From assembly GCA_958450365.1 (NCBI GenBank), contig CAUEEP010000921.1, positions 434,001-498,000 on the forward strand: 64,000 bases of DNA. Reading direction: 5' to 3'. The translations under genes and the position numbers were made by a program. Under the pieces are notes generated by a model. It ran no database searches, was not told where the DNA came from, and saw only the letters and a list, made by a program, of their open reading frames with translations. This DNA is from Mesorhabditis belari (Eukaryota; Nematoda; Chromadorea; Rhabditida; Rhabditidae). Below are positions 44,050-54,900 of the stretch, one piece after another (within the stretch, counting starts at the first letter, position 1; each line of letters starts with the position of its first letter).

Positions 44050-44905
44050 TTTATTTATCTTAATTTTCTGAATAGTAGATTTGCTGATAAGTAAGAAGCT
44101 TTTTGACAATAAAAACGATCTCCAAAATACTCAAAAGCAGCTTTTTCATTGAGGCTTGATCTCGGAAAATGATATCAAAATTTCACTCAAACCATTTTTT
44201 GCTGATCGTCACCCAAATTTCCATAATCCTTTTCGCATTTCGAACCGGGTTCAGCGCCGAATATTTCATTTCAATCTACTGATGTTATTTAGTAACTCTG
44301 AACATTTCTGAAAAAAGATATACTTTGTGATCTCATATCAATTCGATATTCATCTATTCAACAGAAAATTTCTCGCTTTAGCCTATTTTCCGAATGGATG
44401 AGGATCTTCTGGGTGAGGGTTTTTTGATCAGAAATAAAGTAAAGGAAAGTAAAGGAAGTAAATTAAAAGGTAGTAAAGGAAGTAAATTATATAGAGTTTT
44501 TGTCTATTATCTAAATTTAGATATAAAGTAGATAAAGTATTCTTTATTAAACAAACAAAAAACTCTAGATGGTAAGAATTAAATAAGATTACGATTGAGA
44601 TTAATTGAGATTACGTTTGAAGTTAAATCAACAAAGATTTCGATCTGACAGACTGAATTAGTTCGATCTGACAGACTGAATTCTAGCGCAACAACTCTAA
44701 ATTCTGATCCTGTAAGAACTAGACAATCTCGACAATCTCTAGACAATGTAGCAATCTCGTCTAGTTATCACAGATCATGTTATTGACTAAACTTTAAGTT
44801 CTGATGAAGATTTATAGACTTTAAATCTGTTCAGTAAAGATTTGTTACAAGTAAAGGTACTTTGTTACAAGTAAAGGCTTTTACTTGTACTTGAAAATAC
44901 TTGAA
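44050..44905. other. AT-rich, nothing recognised
   Basis: No supported exon. Short AGTAAAGGAAGTAAATTA repeats near 44445-44490 and AGACTGAATT repeats near 44640-44690. Confidence 0.4.
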
Positions 44906-44908
44906 ATA

Positions 44909-46400
44909 TTAGGTTCATGCATAAGAAATGCGGATTTCAACATTTTCATAAATTTCCAACGATAGAAACCTATCGATGAATGTTATAAACTATTTGGCGA
45001 TAGAATTTCGATGAATGTTATAAACTATTTGAAAGTTGTAAATCTCCTCTACAAAACAGGCTATCTGTAGAGAAGAAAGGGAACCAAATCTGTAGAGAAA
45101 AGGAACCAAAAAGGATAAGTGGCTCGATTTCCCCCAATCGCAACTTTCTCTTGCGCTATTCCTTCTCTGCGATGGCAAAATTGAAGAGGCAAATAAAATT
45201 TACGACAAAATCATACGAACCGATGCCTATTTTGCTGCCGAAGAGAAAAGGAACCAAATCTGTAGAGAAGAAAAGGAACCAAATCTGTAGAGAAAAAGAA
45301 CCAAATCTGTAGCGACAACATGATTCAATTGATCGAAGCATTGAAGAAATTTCGAGGGCGAGTGAGTGACCAAAAAAAGGAATCGAGTCACTTTAGGGAC
45401 AAGTTTAGTGTGGTCAAAATAGAGTTAGCTTCCCAAAATTGAAGATTTAAAAAGAAAGGGTAACTATATTCAAAAAAGGATCACTATATTCAAAAAAGGA
45501 TAACTATATTCAAAAAAAGGATAACTATTCATTAAAAAAGTCTAACGGAAATGCATTTACAGAAATTTAGATAGAGCGTAAGTTCAAAACCCTCAAAATT
45601 GTCAAAAAAACCGGCTTTTTCACAAAAAAGAAAAATTATTGTAAAAACAAAGTTTTCCCATGAAATGATCCGAACTCTTAATTATTTTGGATGATATTTT
45701 GGATGATATTTTAGGGCGCTCATTTTCCACTATATAGTAAAAACCGAACTCTTGTGAAAGTGGGGTTTGACCACACTAAACTTGTCTCTAAAGTGACTCG
45801 ATTCCTTTTTTGGTCACTCACTCGCCCTCAAAATTTCTTCAATGCTTCGATCAATTGAAACACGTTGTCTCTATAGATTTGGTTCCTTTTCGGTAGAGAT
45901 TTGGTTCCTCTTTGGTACAGATTTGGTTTCTGTTCGGTACAGATTTGGTTCCTTTTCTCTACAGATTTGGTTCCTCTTCTCTACAGATTTGGTTCCTTTT
46001 CTCTACAGATTTGGTTCCTTTTCTCTACAGATTTGGTTCCTTTTCTCTACAGATTTGGTTCCTTTTCTTCTCTGCAGATTTGGTTCTTCTTCTTCTCTAC
46101 AGATTTGGTTCCTCTTCTCTACAGATTTGGTTCCTTTTCGGTACAGATTTGTTCCTTTCCTCTATAGATTTGACTCCTTTTCTTCTCTAAAGGTTTGGTT
46201 CCTTTTCTCTACAGATTTGGTTCCTTTTCTCTACAGCTTTAATTCCTTTTCTTCTCTACCAGATAGCCTATTTTGTAGAGGAGATTTACAACTTTCAAAA
46301 GTTTGAAACCTTCACGATCAAAACATTCATCGATATCAGGTTTCTATCATCGGAAAATCATGAAAATGTTGAAATCATCATTTCTTATGCATGTACCTAA
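44909..46400. mobile_element. 1.5-kb mariner-ended foldback with mirrored minisatellites
   Basis: TTAGGTTCATGCATAAGAAA at 44909 and its inverse ending at 46400 are mariner-like termini flanked by TA. Nearly the whole element is palindromic (for example GGGACAAGTTTAGTGTGGTC / its inverse around 45395 and 45770). Both arms contain the minisatellite ACAGATTTGGTTCCTTTTCT in opposite orientations: a few units on the left (45060-45110, 45240-45315) and about 15 on the right (45880-46250). No transposase. Confidence 0.85.
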
Positions 46401-46402
46401 TA

Positions 46403-47944
46403 TTAGCTTGGTGCATAAGTGTTTACAATTTTTTTTCAAACTTTTCTTTCCATAGAATCCTCTACCAAATTTAAATCCTTTGCTATTAAAAAGATCTATA
46501 ATTTCTTTAGAAAATAGCTTTTGAAGGAAAGCTCAAAGTTCGCCTCTACTCGGTAAAAACTAATTTTTAAGTAAAATTTTCAATTGCTGTTTTAAAGAAA
46601 ATAGGTGGACGGATCGTTTTCAAATTTGGTCCAGAATTATGTAATGAAATAAGCTCTATCTTTTTACTTTAACACCAAAATAGGTTTGTATTGAAGAAAG
46701 TGTTCAAATTGGAGCAGTTTTGGGAGCAGTTTCGGCATTAGAGCAGTTTTGGGTGCTCGCCTTTGTCCCTTCGAAAATCCATAAAAACAACAATTTTCAA
46801 GAATTTTCTAAAAGCCATTTCACAGAGAAACAATTAAGCTTTTTAATAGTTTAAATAGAAATTTTGTTGATGGCGAAATAGAAATAGAAATGAAATAGAA
46901 ATAGAAATAGAAATGAAATAGAAATAGAAATAGAAATAGAAATGAAATAGAAATAAAACAGAATGTCAGCTCCGAGCCAAACTGATATTTTAGTTACTAT
47001 TGTTATTATTGAATGATTTGTCTATTCTTACAAATGTGTCCTCCCCTGTGCTTATCCCTTTTATTGCCGAGAAGGGGCGGTCCTTGGGATTGCCTAGAAG
47101 GACAGTGAGGAGCCTAGAGCGTGAGGGCCTAGAAGGACAGGAGGGCCTAGGAGGATAGTGAGGAGCCTAGAAGGACGTGAGGAGCCAGGAGGATAGTGAG
47201 GAGCCAGAAGGACGTGAGGAGCCAGAAGGACAGTGAGGAGCCAGGAAGACGTGATGAGCCAGAGGACAGGAGGGCCAGAAGGACGTGAGGGCCTAGGAGG
47301 ACAGTGAGGAGCCTAGAAGGCAGGAGGGCCTAGGAGGACGGTGAGGAGCCTGAGGACGTGAGGGCCGGGAGGACGTGATGGCCTAGAAGGCAGTGGGGCC
47401 AGAGGCGTGGGGCCTAGGAGGACAGTGAGGAGCCTAGAAGGACAGTGAGGAGCCTAGAAGGACAGTGAGGAGCCTAGGAGGACAGTGAGGAGCCTAGAGG
47501 GACAGTGATGAGCCTAGAAGGACAGTGAGGAGCCTAGGAGGACAATTGAGACTCCCATTTGGAGTCCCCCCTTCCCCTTACACTCATTTGTAATCTATTC
47601 ATCTTATTATACTACTGTAAATAAAGATACGTATCTTCCGGGTCTATGCAACTGCAGTAAAGGTCGGTCATTTCACAGGGACTCCCCTCTAATACGTTGG
47701 AGGAGTTGAGTTGGGTTGTCGGGGTGTTAGAGATGGTGGGATATCAAAAGGGATCCACTCTCTTTAACTTAACCCAAATTCTAGTCCACATCCGTTTATA
47801 CCTAGGAACGAATAAGAAATGGGAATAGTAATAGTAATAAAAATAGAAATAGAAATAGAAATAGCAATAGAAATAACAACAGAAATTCAGAAATTTGAAA
47901 AGACGTTTGGAAAATAAATTGCAAAGGCTTATGCACCAAACTAA
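46403..47944. mobile_element. Mariner-ended element abutting the previous one
   Basis: Starts TTAGCTTGGTGCATAAGTG, ends with the inverse form CTTATGCACCAAACTAA, and TA follows at 47945. Its left TA (46401-46402) is also the right TA of the preceding foldback. The interior has GAAATAGAAATAGAAAT runs (46855-46960 and 47835-47870) that bracket a non-repetitive block with a minisatellite. Confidence 0.8.
47085..47545. repeat. 20-bp minisatellite
   Basis: About 22 units of GAGCCTAGAAGGACAGTGAG with many indels. It is followed by an AATAAAG signal at about 47620 and a TGT...ACA-like bounded block (about 47035-47790) that might be a solo LTR; target duplications were not found. Confidence 0.85.
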
Positions 47945-48025
47945 TACTTACAATCTAATAAAAATAACTTTCTGCTTACAATTAGTGATCATATGTGAAA
48001 GGTAAATGAACTGAACACTTTTTAG

Positions 48026-49297
48026 GAGTTCTCATTGTGCTCGGGATCCTCGGAGTCGGAGGAGTCGGCGCGGTGATTTTGCTTGTTTTGGTGAGTCCAG
48101 CAAATCGAATTTTTGCCAGATCTTTGTCCAAAAGTTAGCAAGATAACAACAATTACTTACTTTACTTACTAGACACTGCTTCAACTACTTATAGAGCCAT
48201 CTACGTTTTTTACGACTTAGTAGCGACTTTTGAAATCAATGAAATTCAGCTTTGGCTAGTAGCTTTGGCTAACTCATTCAAGCATGGATATTGAATTTTG
48301 CTTTAACTTTGCTCGACTATTAACAGCTGGAAAGAGTAATTGGGAAATTGCTCGACTTCTGAATTGAATTCATCACCTCATCGATTTGTCATTTAACTTG
48401 TTTACTTTTTATTCTTATCAAACTTTTCTTAATAGTTTTTGAGTTTTTGAGTGGTTGGAGTTGGAGTACATCGTAAACTAGTTGGAGTACATCGTAAACT
48501 AGTTGGAGTACATCGTAAACTAGTTGGAGTACATTGAAAACTAGTTGGGTACATCGTAAACTAGTTGGAGTACATCGAAACTGGTTGGAGTACATCGAAA
48601 CTAGTTGGGTACATTGAAAACTAGTTGGAGTACATCGTAAACTAGTTGGAGTACATCGTAAACTAGTTGGAGTACATCGAAAACTAGTTGGAGTACATCA
48701 AAAACTAGTTGGAGTACATCAAAAACTAGTTGGAGTACATCAAAAACTAGTTGGAGTACATCGAAAACTAGTTGGAGTACATCGTAAACTAGTTGGAGTA
48801 CATCGAAAACTAGTTGGAGTACATCGAAAACTAGTTGGAGTACATTGAAAATTAATTTGATCCAACTCATTCGAATTTCTTTACTTTTACTTTAAAATCT
48901 TTCAATTTTCAGTATGCCGAGCCGGTGCGAAAATTTTTGCGCTTTCGAAAACACGACGAAGAAGACCCAGAAAAGGGCGAGGAAACTCCACAACAAAGAA
49001 AAAAGACGATAAAGAGGACACACATCGTTGTGGCACAGGGGAAAAATGTTTTTGAAATTGGTTTGTTCAAACAATTCTTGTCAGATCTCTCTCAAAATCT
49101 CAGATCTCAGATTCTCATTTTCAGATGAAGTGAACAAATCCGTGAGAAAAGTGACGGCACCGGCGAGAAAACTGACTGTTGCCGTTCATCCAATGTCCAA
49201 CACTGGGTCAACGTCTCTCCCGAGTTCACCGATGAAAAAAGAGGCACCCGTGAACATTGCCGATTTAGAGCACGGAAAAGTGGAGAGGTTCGACTGA
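48026..49297 (+). CDS. C-terminal exons of a single-pass membrane protein
   Basis: Exons 48026-48090, 48913-49060 and 49125-49297 (TGA) join in phase. The first encodes a Gly-rich transmembrane helix, VLIVLGILGVGGVGAVILLV. The second starts the cytoplasmic tail with a basic stop-transfer stretch (EPVRKFLRFRKH) and an acidic run, and the third is Lys/Ser/Pro-rich, ending EHGKVERFD. This fits a type I membrane protein with about 107 cytoplasmic residues. The acceptor phase demands one nucleotide from an upstream exon, which I could not find in the repeat desert 39.7-48.0 kb. It cannot be joined to the carboxypeptidase: the only possible join creates a stop. The next gene starts 415 bp downstream on the same strand, so the two could be an operon. 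Family not recognised. Confidence 0.7.
48470..48860. repeat. 21-bp minisatellite in the membrane-protein intron
   Basis: About 18 units of AACTAGTTGGAGTACATCGT with A/T changes. Spacers are absent, so it is not a CRISPR-like array. Confidence 0.95.
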
Positions 49298-49591
49298 ATC
49301 AAAGCTAGACTCTTCAAAATAGACTTGCTTATCGAATCTAGGCAGTCTTATCTTAAGCAAATCTTATTTTCTTTTTTTTACAAGCTCTCTAGATCTAATT
49401 CTCGAAAGTCTAGATTTTCAGCTTCATTTTGAGTTTTACGGAATTATAGTTAAATCAGTACTCGCTAAGGACAAGCTACCAAATTCTAAGAGTTCATTCG
49501 AATCTAGTTTTGTAAGCCTGGTAGCCTGCTAGATTACCGTCTAGGTCTGCTAGGCTCTTATCGTCTAGGTCTGCTAGATTATCGTCTGCCA

Positions 49592-49632
49592 GGATTGATC
49601 GTCTGCCTAAGCCTAAGCCTAAGCCTAGACGT
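49592..49632. repeat. Short telomere-like GCCTAA run
   Basis: Four GCCTAA/GCCTAG hexamers flanked by GTCTGC repeats (AGGTCTGCTAGATTATCGTC), in the gap between two plus-strand genes. Confidence 0.6.
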
Positions 49633-49711
49633 TTCTGGCAGTTCCTAGATCCAACTGAGACTGAGACAGGCTGCGAAATCACTTAAACAAGTCTAACATT
49701 ACCTTTTCAAA

Positions 49712-51293
49712 ATGTCTAGAACCTGTTCTGCGCCAGCCCATGAGCCAATGGATAACGCGAGTTCGGTTTCGGGTTCGGGATTGTCGAGTAAAAGAGGGAT
49801 CTTGAGACCTCTTGTACATCATCAACAATCCCAACAAACGAACCATCCACCGAGAAAACAAACCGTTCTCATCATCAGTGAAGGGAATCGTTATCGGGTT
49901 AGTTTGTTTTCATTTTATCAGGTATTAAAGGATGCAAGTATCTCAGCTTACTAGTGTCTCGATTCAACAGGATGTAAAATATGCATAAAAATTGATCTCA
50001 CAGGATTGCGCATAGTGACGCGCAAAGCGGCGAATTCCGCCCAATCGTCCGCCGCTCCTTCCCCGGATTCCCAAAGGATGCCAAATTCCGAACTCAAAAT
50101 CCCCAACTCAAAAACCTCAAAAAGATTTGGAACTCTAGATTTGGAACTCTAGATTCGGAACTCTAGATTTGGAACTCTAGATTTGGAACTATAGATTCGG
50201 AACTCTAGATTCGGAACTATAGATTTGGAACTCTAGACTCGGAACTCTAGATTTGGAACTCTAGATTTGGAACTATAGATTCGGAACTCTAGATTCGGAA
50301 CTCTAGACTCGGAACTCTAGACTCGGAACTCTAGATTTGGAACTCTAGATTTGGAACTCTAGATTTGGAACTCTAGACTCGGGACTCGAGATTCGGAACT
50401 CTAGATTTGGATCTCTAGATTTGGATCTCTAGATTTGGAACTCTAGACTCGGAACTCTAGATTCGGAACTCTAGATTTGGAACTATAGATTCGGAACTCT
50501 AGATTCGGAACTATAGATTTGGACTCTGACTCGCTGCTCGGCTCTAGACTCGGAACTCTAGATTTGGAACTCTAGATTCGGAACTATAGATTTGGAACTC
50601 TAGATTTGGATCTCTAGATTTGGATCTCTAGATTTGGATCTCTAGATTCGGAACTCTAGATTCGGAACTCTAAATCCCAAATTCCAAATTCCGTATTTCA
50701 AATGCGAAATTCATTTGGAAAAGCTAATTTTCTCGAGGATCTACCGCCTATCTATCGCGAACGTGTGCCAGATGGAGGACGATTGTGCGAGTATCTTTCT
50801 CGAGTATCTTATCTATCGCGAGCTCGGAACTTGCAGTATCTTTAAAATTAATTGGTCAGGCCAAAGAACAACTCGCTAGTCATTTACCTATCTTGCTTTT
50901 GCTTTGTAGATGGCACAAAAAGATATTCAGCTGTGAACCCTTGAGTTATCGGAGTCGGCGGATGGATTGACGGTATTCATTTCAGTGAGTCTACCAATGA
51001 GAGCTCGGAACTTGCAGCATCTTTAAAACTAATTGGTCAGGCCAAAAGACCTGGAACTTGCAGTATCTTTAAAAAGAAGAGATCAAACAAACTGTAAGAA
51101 ATAAAAAGATATTCAACTGGATACCTTTCTATTCTTTCTATTCAACATTCTCTTCTTTACCTTATTGAAATAATACAATGTTTTCCAGAAATTCACCTCA
51201 AACACGCCCTCGTTGCCGAACTCGCCCGAAACCGAGGTGAACTATTTGCCCGGCTACCGTCCACCATCGGATCGACGAAGTAGCTGTTCTTGA
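49712..51293 (+). CDS. Small Ser/Pro-rich protein, one intron unresolved
   Basis: Exon 1 (ATG 49712 to about 49897, donor GTTAGT) encodes MSRTCSAPAHEP, a Ser/Gly stretch, SKRGILRPLV and RKQTVLIISEGNRYR. A second coding stretch after CTCACAG at 50002 reads best as RIVTRKAANSAQSSAAPSPD and continues Ser/Lys-rich to about 50135, but its phase does not match exon 1, so a small exon or another donor is missing. It runs without a clear GT donor straight into a 14-bp minisatellite. The last exon (51189-51293) reads KFTSNTPSLPNSPETEVNYL then PGYRPPSDRRSSCS and stop. Disordered and Ser/Pro-rich throughout. KRGILR faintly resembles the KGILK motif of phosphatase inhibitor-2, which is not enough to name it. 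AATAAAA lies at 51623. Confidence 0.5.
50135..50675. repeat. 14-bp minisatellite, about 38 copies
   Basis: Units GATTCGGAACTCTA and GATTTGGAACTCTA with ATAGAT and GACTCGG variants. Because 14 is not a multiple of three and CTCTAG gives stops, it cannot be translated through. It abuts the second coding stretch of the small Ser/Pro-rich gene. Confidence 0.95.
50735..51110. repeat. Dispersed repeat related to 6505-6765
   Basis: CTATCTATCGCGAACGTGTG and TTTGCTTTGTAGATGGCACA recur in the same order as near 6515-6630. AACTTGCAGTATCTTTAAAA is repeated three times. Confidence 0.6.
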
Positions 51294-51895
51294 GTCCTCT
51301 TATCTCTTGTAAAAATACCCTTCCTGGTATACTTCATCTTTAGCTTTCATTTAGCATAAAGTAAACACTTCATTCGCATCAACTTTTACTTCATAATGTT
51401 TCTTGTACTTTGTTTCTTTGTTACAATTTTTTTTTTCCAAACTATACATGTTTACAATTCTTCATCCATATCTGATGAAAGAAAAACATTTTATTTTTTT
51501 GTTTTATTCATTGTATATTGCGAGGAGAAACACCAAAAGAATGGCGGATTTCAATGGGTGATCAGCGCTGAATTTGCATCTTTTTATACTTGATTTAGTC
51601 TTGTGATAGATTTTGCTTTTAATAAAATGAAATTTTCTAACCAAATTCAAGCAGAATCATTTCTTACAACGATATTAGAAGAATTGGGCGTCGAGTTACA
51701 GTCGAAAAATCGAGTTTTCACCATAAAATTGAAAGTGCTGATGGAAATTTTTAAACACTTTCATTTTAGCTTTTAAAACTTCTTGAAAACTATAAGTTGT
51801 CTATAAAAATAACGATCGAATCAAGTCTAACCCATTAACATCCTAATAAATGTCTATTTTTGCTTTGTTTGGTAACCGAAACCATTTTAATCCAC

Positions 51896-54800
51896 TTACC
51901 CCTTAGTCGTTGAATCGATCGACAATCTGGTGCTACTTGGTGAGTCATTTTGTGTCGGTTCGGGTTCAGTTGGGGTTACAGCATTCGGCTGACTTGTTGA
52001 ACTCTTTACCGTCCTTTCCGCAGTGGTCACACTCGTTTTTTTCGTGGTTGAAGTAGTGGATGGTGCTTTTGTGCTCGTCGTCATCGTCGTTGTGGTCTGG
52101 TGCCAGTCTTAATTTCTTTATGACTGGCCTTCGTTGATACCTTTCTTAGGATTGATAGAATTATGAATTTCTTATATGTTAGAATCGTCATCAAATTCTT
52201 TTACAATACAGCGTTTACCTTTACAAATCTCTAGCATAGCTTTTGTGATGTTAAACGAGTTGTTGTCGAGTCCGGCCGATAAGGATATCTGCGAGACTTC
52301 CGCCAGATCATTGACACCTGAGATTGCAAGATTGTATTGACTTTTTAAAACCAACCCGTCAGTCCAACGCCAATGATTTTCTCGTGTAGCTGCGCTTTGA
52401 CAGTGGTACTGCGAATGATTTCCTGAGGGCTAAAGATTTTGATCAAAGTTTTAATAGTCGTTGATAGCTACAGTAAGCCTTGTGCCAATCCAGGCTGTCT
52501 CAGATTTTGCACTTACATTATCTTTCCTTAAAGTGCCATGCCTGGAGCCAGGTCTAGAGCCAACCAGCTCAGAGCCAACCAGCTCCAGAGCCAACCAGCT
52601 CCAGAGCCAACCAGCTCCAGAGCCAACCAGCTCCAGAGCCAACCAGCTCCAGAGCCAACCAGCTCTAGGCTCCGGTGGCTTTAGTTAACTTCTGAGCTTC
52701 AGCTTCTTTTGGCTTCAGGTCTACAGTAAACCATATCCAAATCAGAACCAAACAGAACCAGAGAAAATCGATGCCAAAGCCTACCTTGCACTGAATATTA
52801 CAAAGAACGTGTCCATCGGCCGATCCACTTCCAACATAGTATTTAATCTAAAAGTTATAATAGCTAAAATATAAGTTAGAAAAGTTAGATCTAAGGATAT
52901 TATATAAATTCACATATCAAATCCTTCATAGAACGTGAAAGGCGGTGCGGTGGCTCCCATGAGATTGTCGGAGAAAGCGGCGTAGGGAAAAAACTCGTGG
53001 GGAATCGGTCCGTTTGCCCAATTGGCGCCGATTGACCACCAATTGTACACTCTAGATAAAAAAACTTGTGGATTTAACCGGTTTCCCATTTTCTCAAAAA
53101 CACACCTCTTTTAGAAAACCCTTTTAGAAAACCGTAATCAAGCTGCCAGTTTCATTTGATCAGCCTAATTTTGGTATCATTCGATGAGGAGCCCCAAGAC
53201 TCCGTCAATAATACCAAAATCAGGCTGATTAAATGAGAACTGGCGGTTGGGTTACGGTAGTTTTTTTAAAATAAATGCCAAAACAGATAACTCACGTACC
53301 CTTTGAGTTCCTCAGTCAAATTTTGCTTTTGGTCATATGCGTTTGAGGCTGTTTGAGCGAGTTTCTTTTGCATTGTGGCTGGGAACTAAATCTTAAGAAT
53401 ATTTTTAAATTAAAAAACAGTAAAAGATAGAACAGCTATGTTGGAAAAAACTAGTAGCATTTTAAATAAAAAAATAAAAAAATGTGCTTTTTCGTTTTTT
53501 TTGTACGGAAGCCTAAGCTGAAACCATGTTTTTCGGAATCAGCGTTGAAAATTACCCTAGAAAACGCAAAACTCGTTATTTTAGCAACATTTTTTCGAAA
53601 AAACTGTCGCACGCCGGAGTCGAACCCTCGACCCTCAGATCAGAGCTTTCAGAGCTCTTTCAGCTTTCATTTTTTTTTTGATCTGAGGGTCGAGGGTTCA
53701 CTTTTTCCACTTTTTCAGCAAGAACGGCTTAATTCCCAGCGGTTTCTTGATGCTTTCAGAAACACGAATCGATCAAACGCTTGGAATAAAGCTGAGCTGC
53801 TGGAAAAGATTGACTTCCAGCTGAACTGCTGGAACAAATTGATTTAAACGAGGGAATGAGTTTGCCGACAGCGACGTTCAAAATAATGGATTAATTTTTC
53901 GTAAGCGATTAATTGTAAACTAATTGTAAACTAATTGTAAACGAAAATTGTTAACTTTTTGTTGTTATTTTATTATTTTTGTTTTTATTTACAGAATTTA
54001 CAGAAATAGTTAGTTGTTGCAAAATCAACTTATAATTTTTAAAAATGAAAGTTTTAAGCAGGATTGAATTCGAAAAAATTTCTTTTAGTTTTTTGGTAAG
54101 CTGTTATTGAAAAATGGAAGGCTATGGCCGTCTATTAGAGTTTTTAGGGTAATTTGAAAAGGCTATCATAATCTTGAAGTCATAAACTTAAAGAGGAAGA
54201 CACTCTAGATAAGTCTAGGATTTCTTTTTCTTGGTTCAACTGTTAGGCCAGGATCTAGTGATGCTGGAAGCAGTTAAATTTTGCTAACATTTTAAGCTGG
54301 CATACTGGATTTGTGGTCTACTTCAAAGTGGGATTTGTGGTCTGCTTCAAAGCGGTCTACTTTGAGCTCCAAAGTGATGTACCTTGAGCTCCTGCAGTGT
54401 CCGTAAACATCTAGAGCACTCAAACTCCATCTAGAGCACTCACACTACATCTAGAGCACTCAAACTCCATCTAGAGCACTCACACTACATCTAGAGCACT
54501 CAAACTCCATCTAGAGCACTCAAACTCCATCTAGAGCACTCAAACTCCATCTAGAGCACTCAAACTCCATCTAGAGCACTCAAACTCCATCTAGAGCACT
54601 CACACTACATCTAGAACACTCACACTACATCTAGTGCCCTCACAATCGGGTATTTTGCATTGTTACGCCAAGAAAGATGGATAATTAAGTGCACCACGTG
54701 GATGTGTTTACACTTTTGAGCACAAAGTGCACAATGGGACGAGAATTGCAAAGATTTACCCCATTCTCAGTCGCGTACTCCGAGAAATCGAAGATGAAGA

Positions 54801-54900
54801 GAAAATTGCATTGTGCTCGTGCAAAAATGTCAATCGGAAAGAAAACTTCACTCGATTTTATGCCAAGAATAGCAAGACATAAAAATGACAGAATTTTCAT
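51896..54900 (-). CDS. Secreted VWA-like protein with Thr-rich tail
   Basis: Seven exons on the minus strand close in phase to 270 residues: 54900-54760, 53385-53300, 53051-52914, 52847-52785, 52429-52356, 52317-52219, 52107-51896 (TAA). Residues 1-16 are a signal peptide (MKILSFLCLAILGIKS). The body follows the von Willebrand A pattern: a hydrophobic first strand with NFLFIFDFSEYA where DxSxS is expected, a middle ending in DTFFVIFSASPQEIIRSTT, and EKIIGVGLTGVNDLAEVSQI, the us-ual late strand plus helix. The MIDAS motif is degraded (D-F-S-E-Y), so metal-dependent ligand binding may be lost. The C-terminal 65 residues are Thr/Ser/Pro-rich (TTTTMTTSTKAPSTTSTTKK), a likely O-glycosylated stalk. 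Probably extracellular; role unknown. Introns 1 and 4 contain minisatellites. The family call rests on pattern, not alignment. Confidence 0.75.
52545..52672. repeat. 16-bp minisatellite in VWA-like intron 4
   Basis: Eight units of AGCCAACCAGCTCCAG, bounded by GGAGCCAGGTCTAG. Confidence 0.9.
53115..53272. mobile_element. Palindromic MITE in VWA-like intron 2
   Basis: Inverted arms: CAGCCTAATTTTGGTATCAT and ATACCAAAATCAGGCTGAT; outer ends AAAACCGTAAT and GTTACGGTAGTTTTT. Same family as 23205-23345. Confidence 0.75.
53436..53640 (+). repeat. SINE-like body with tRNA-type B-box end
   Basis: AACAGCTATGTTGGAAAAAA through CGAAAAAACTGTCGC is the reverse complement of 42705-42895, nearly identical over about 185 bp. 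It is followed by a tRNA-like B-box on the minus strand (GAGGGTTCGACTCCGGCG). It lies in intron 1 of the VWA-like gene. Confidence 0.7.
53715..53848 (+). other. Orphan exon-like open stretch
   Basis: After TTTTTCAG at 53719 a frame reads QERLNSQRFLDAFRNTNRSN then KAELLEKIDFQLNCWNKLI and stop. Protein-like composition, but no partner exon; it lies inside the VWA-like intron 1 on the other strand. Confidence 0.25.
54400..54645. repeat. 20-bp minisatellite in VWA-like intron 1
   Basis: About 12 units of CATCTAGAGCACTCAAACTC with CACACTA variants. Confidence 0.95.

Noticed and set aside
47035..47790. Solo LTR
   Set aside because: TGT...ACA-like borders and a polyadenylation signal are present, but no target-site duplication or primer-binding context was found.
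39584..48090. Carboxypeptidase continuing into the transmembrane exon
   Set aside because: The last ShK exon has no usable donor; the only GT would join to give TGA. The ShK exon has its own stop and a nearby AATAAA.
48470..48860. Possible CRISPR-like array
   Set aside because: Units are directly adjacent with no unique spacers, in a eukaryotic intron.
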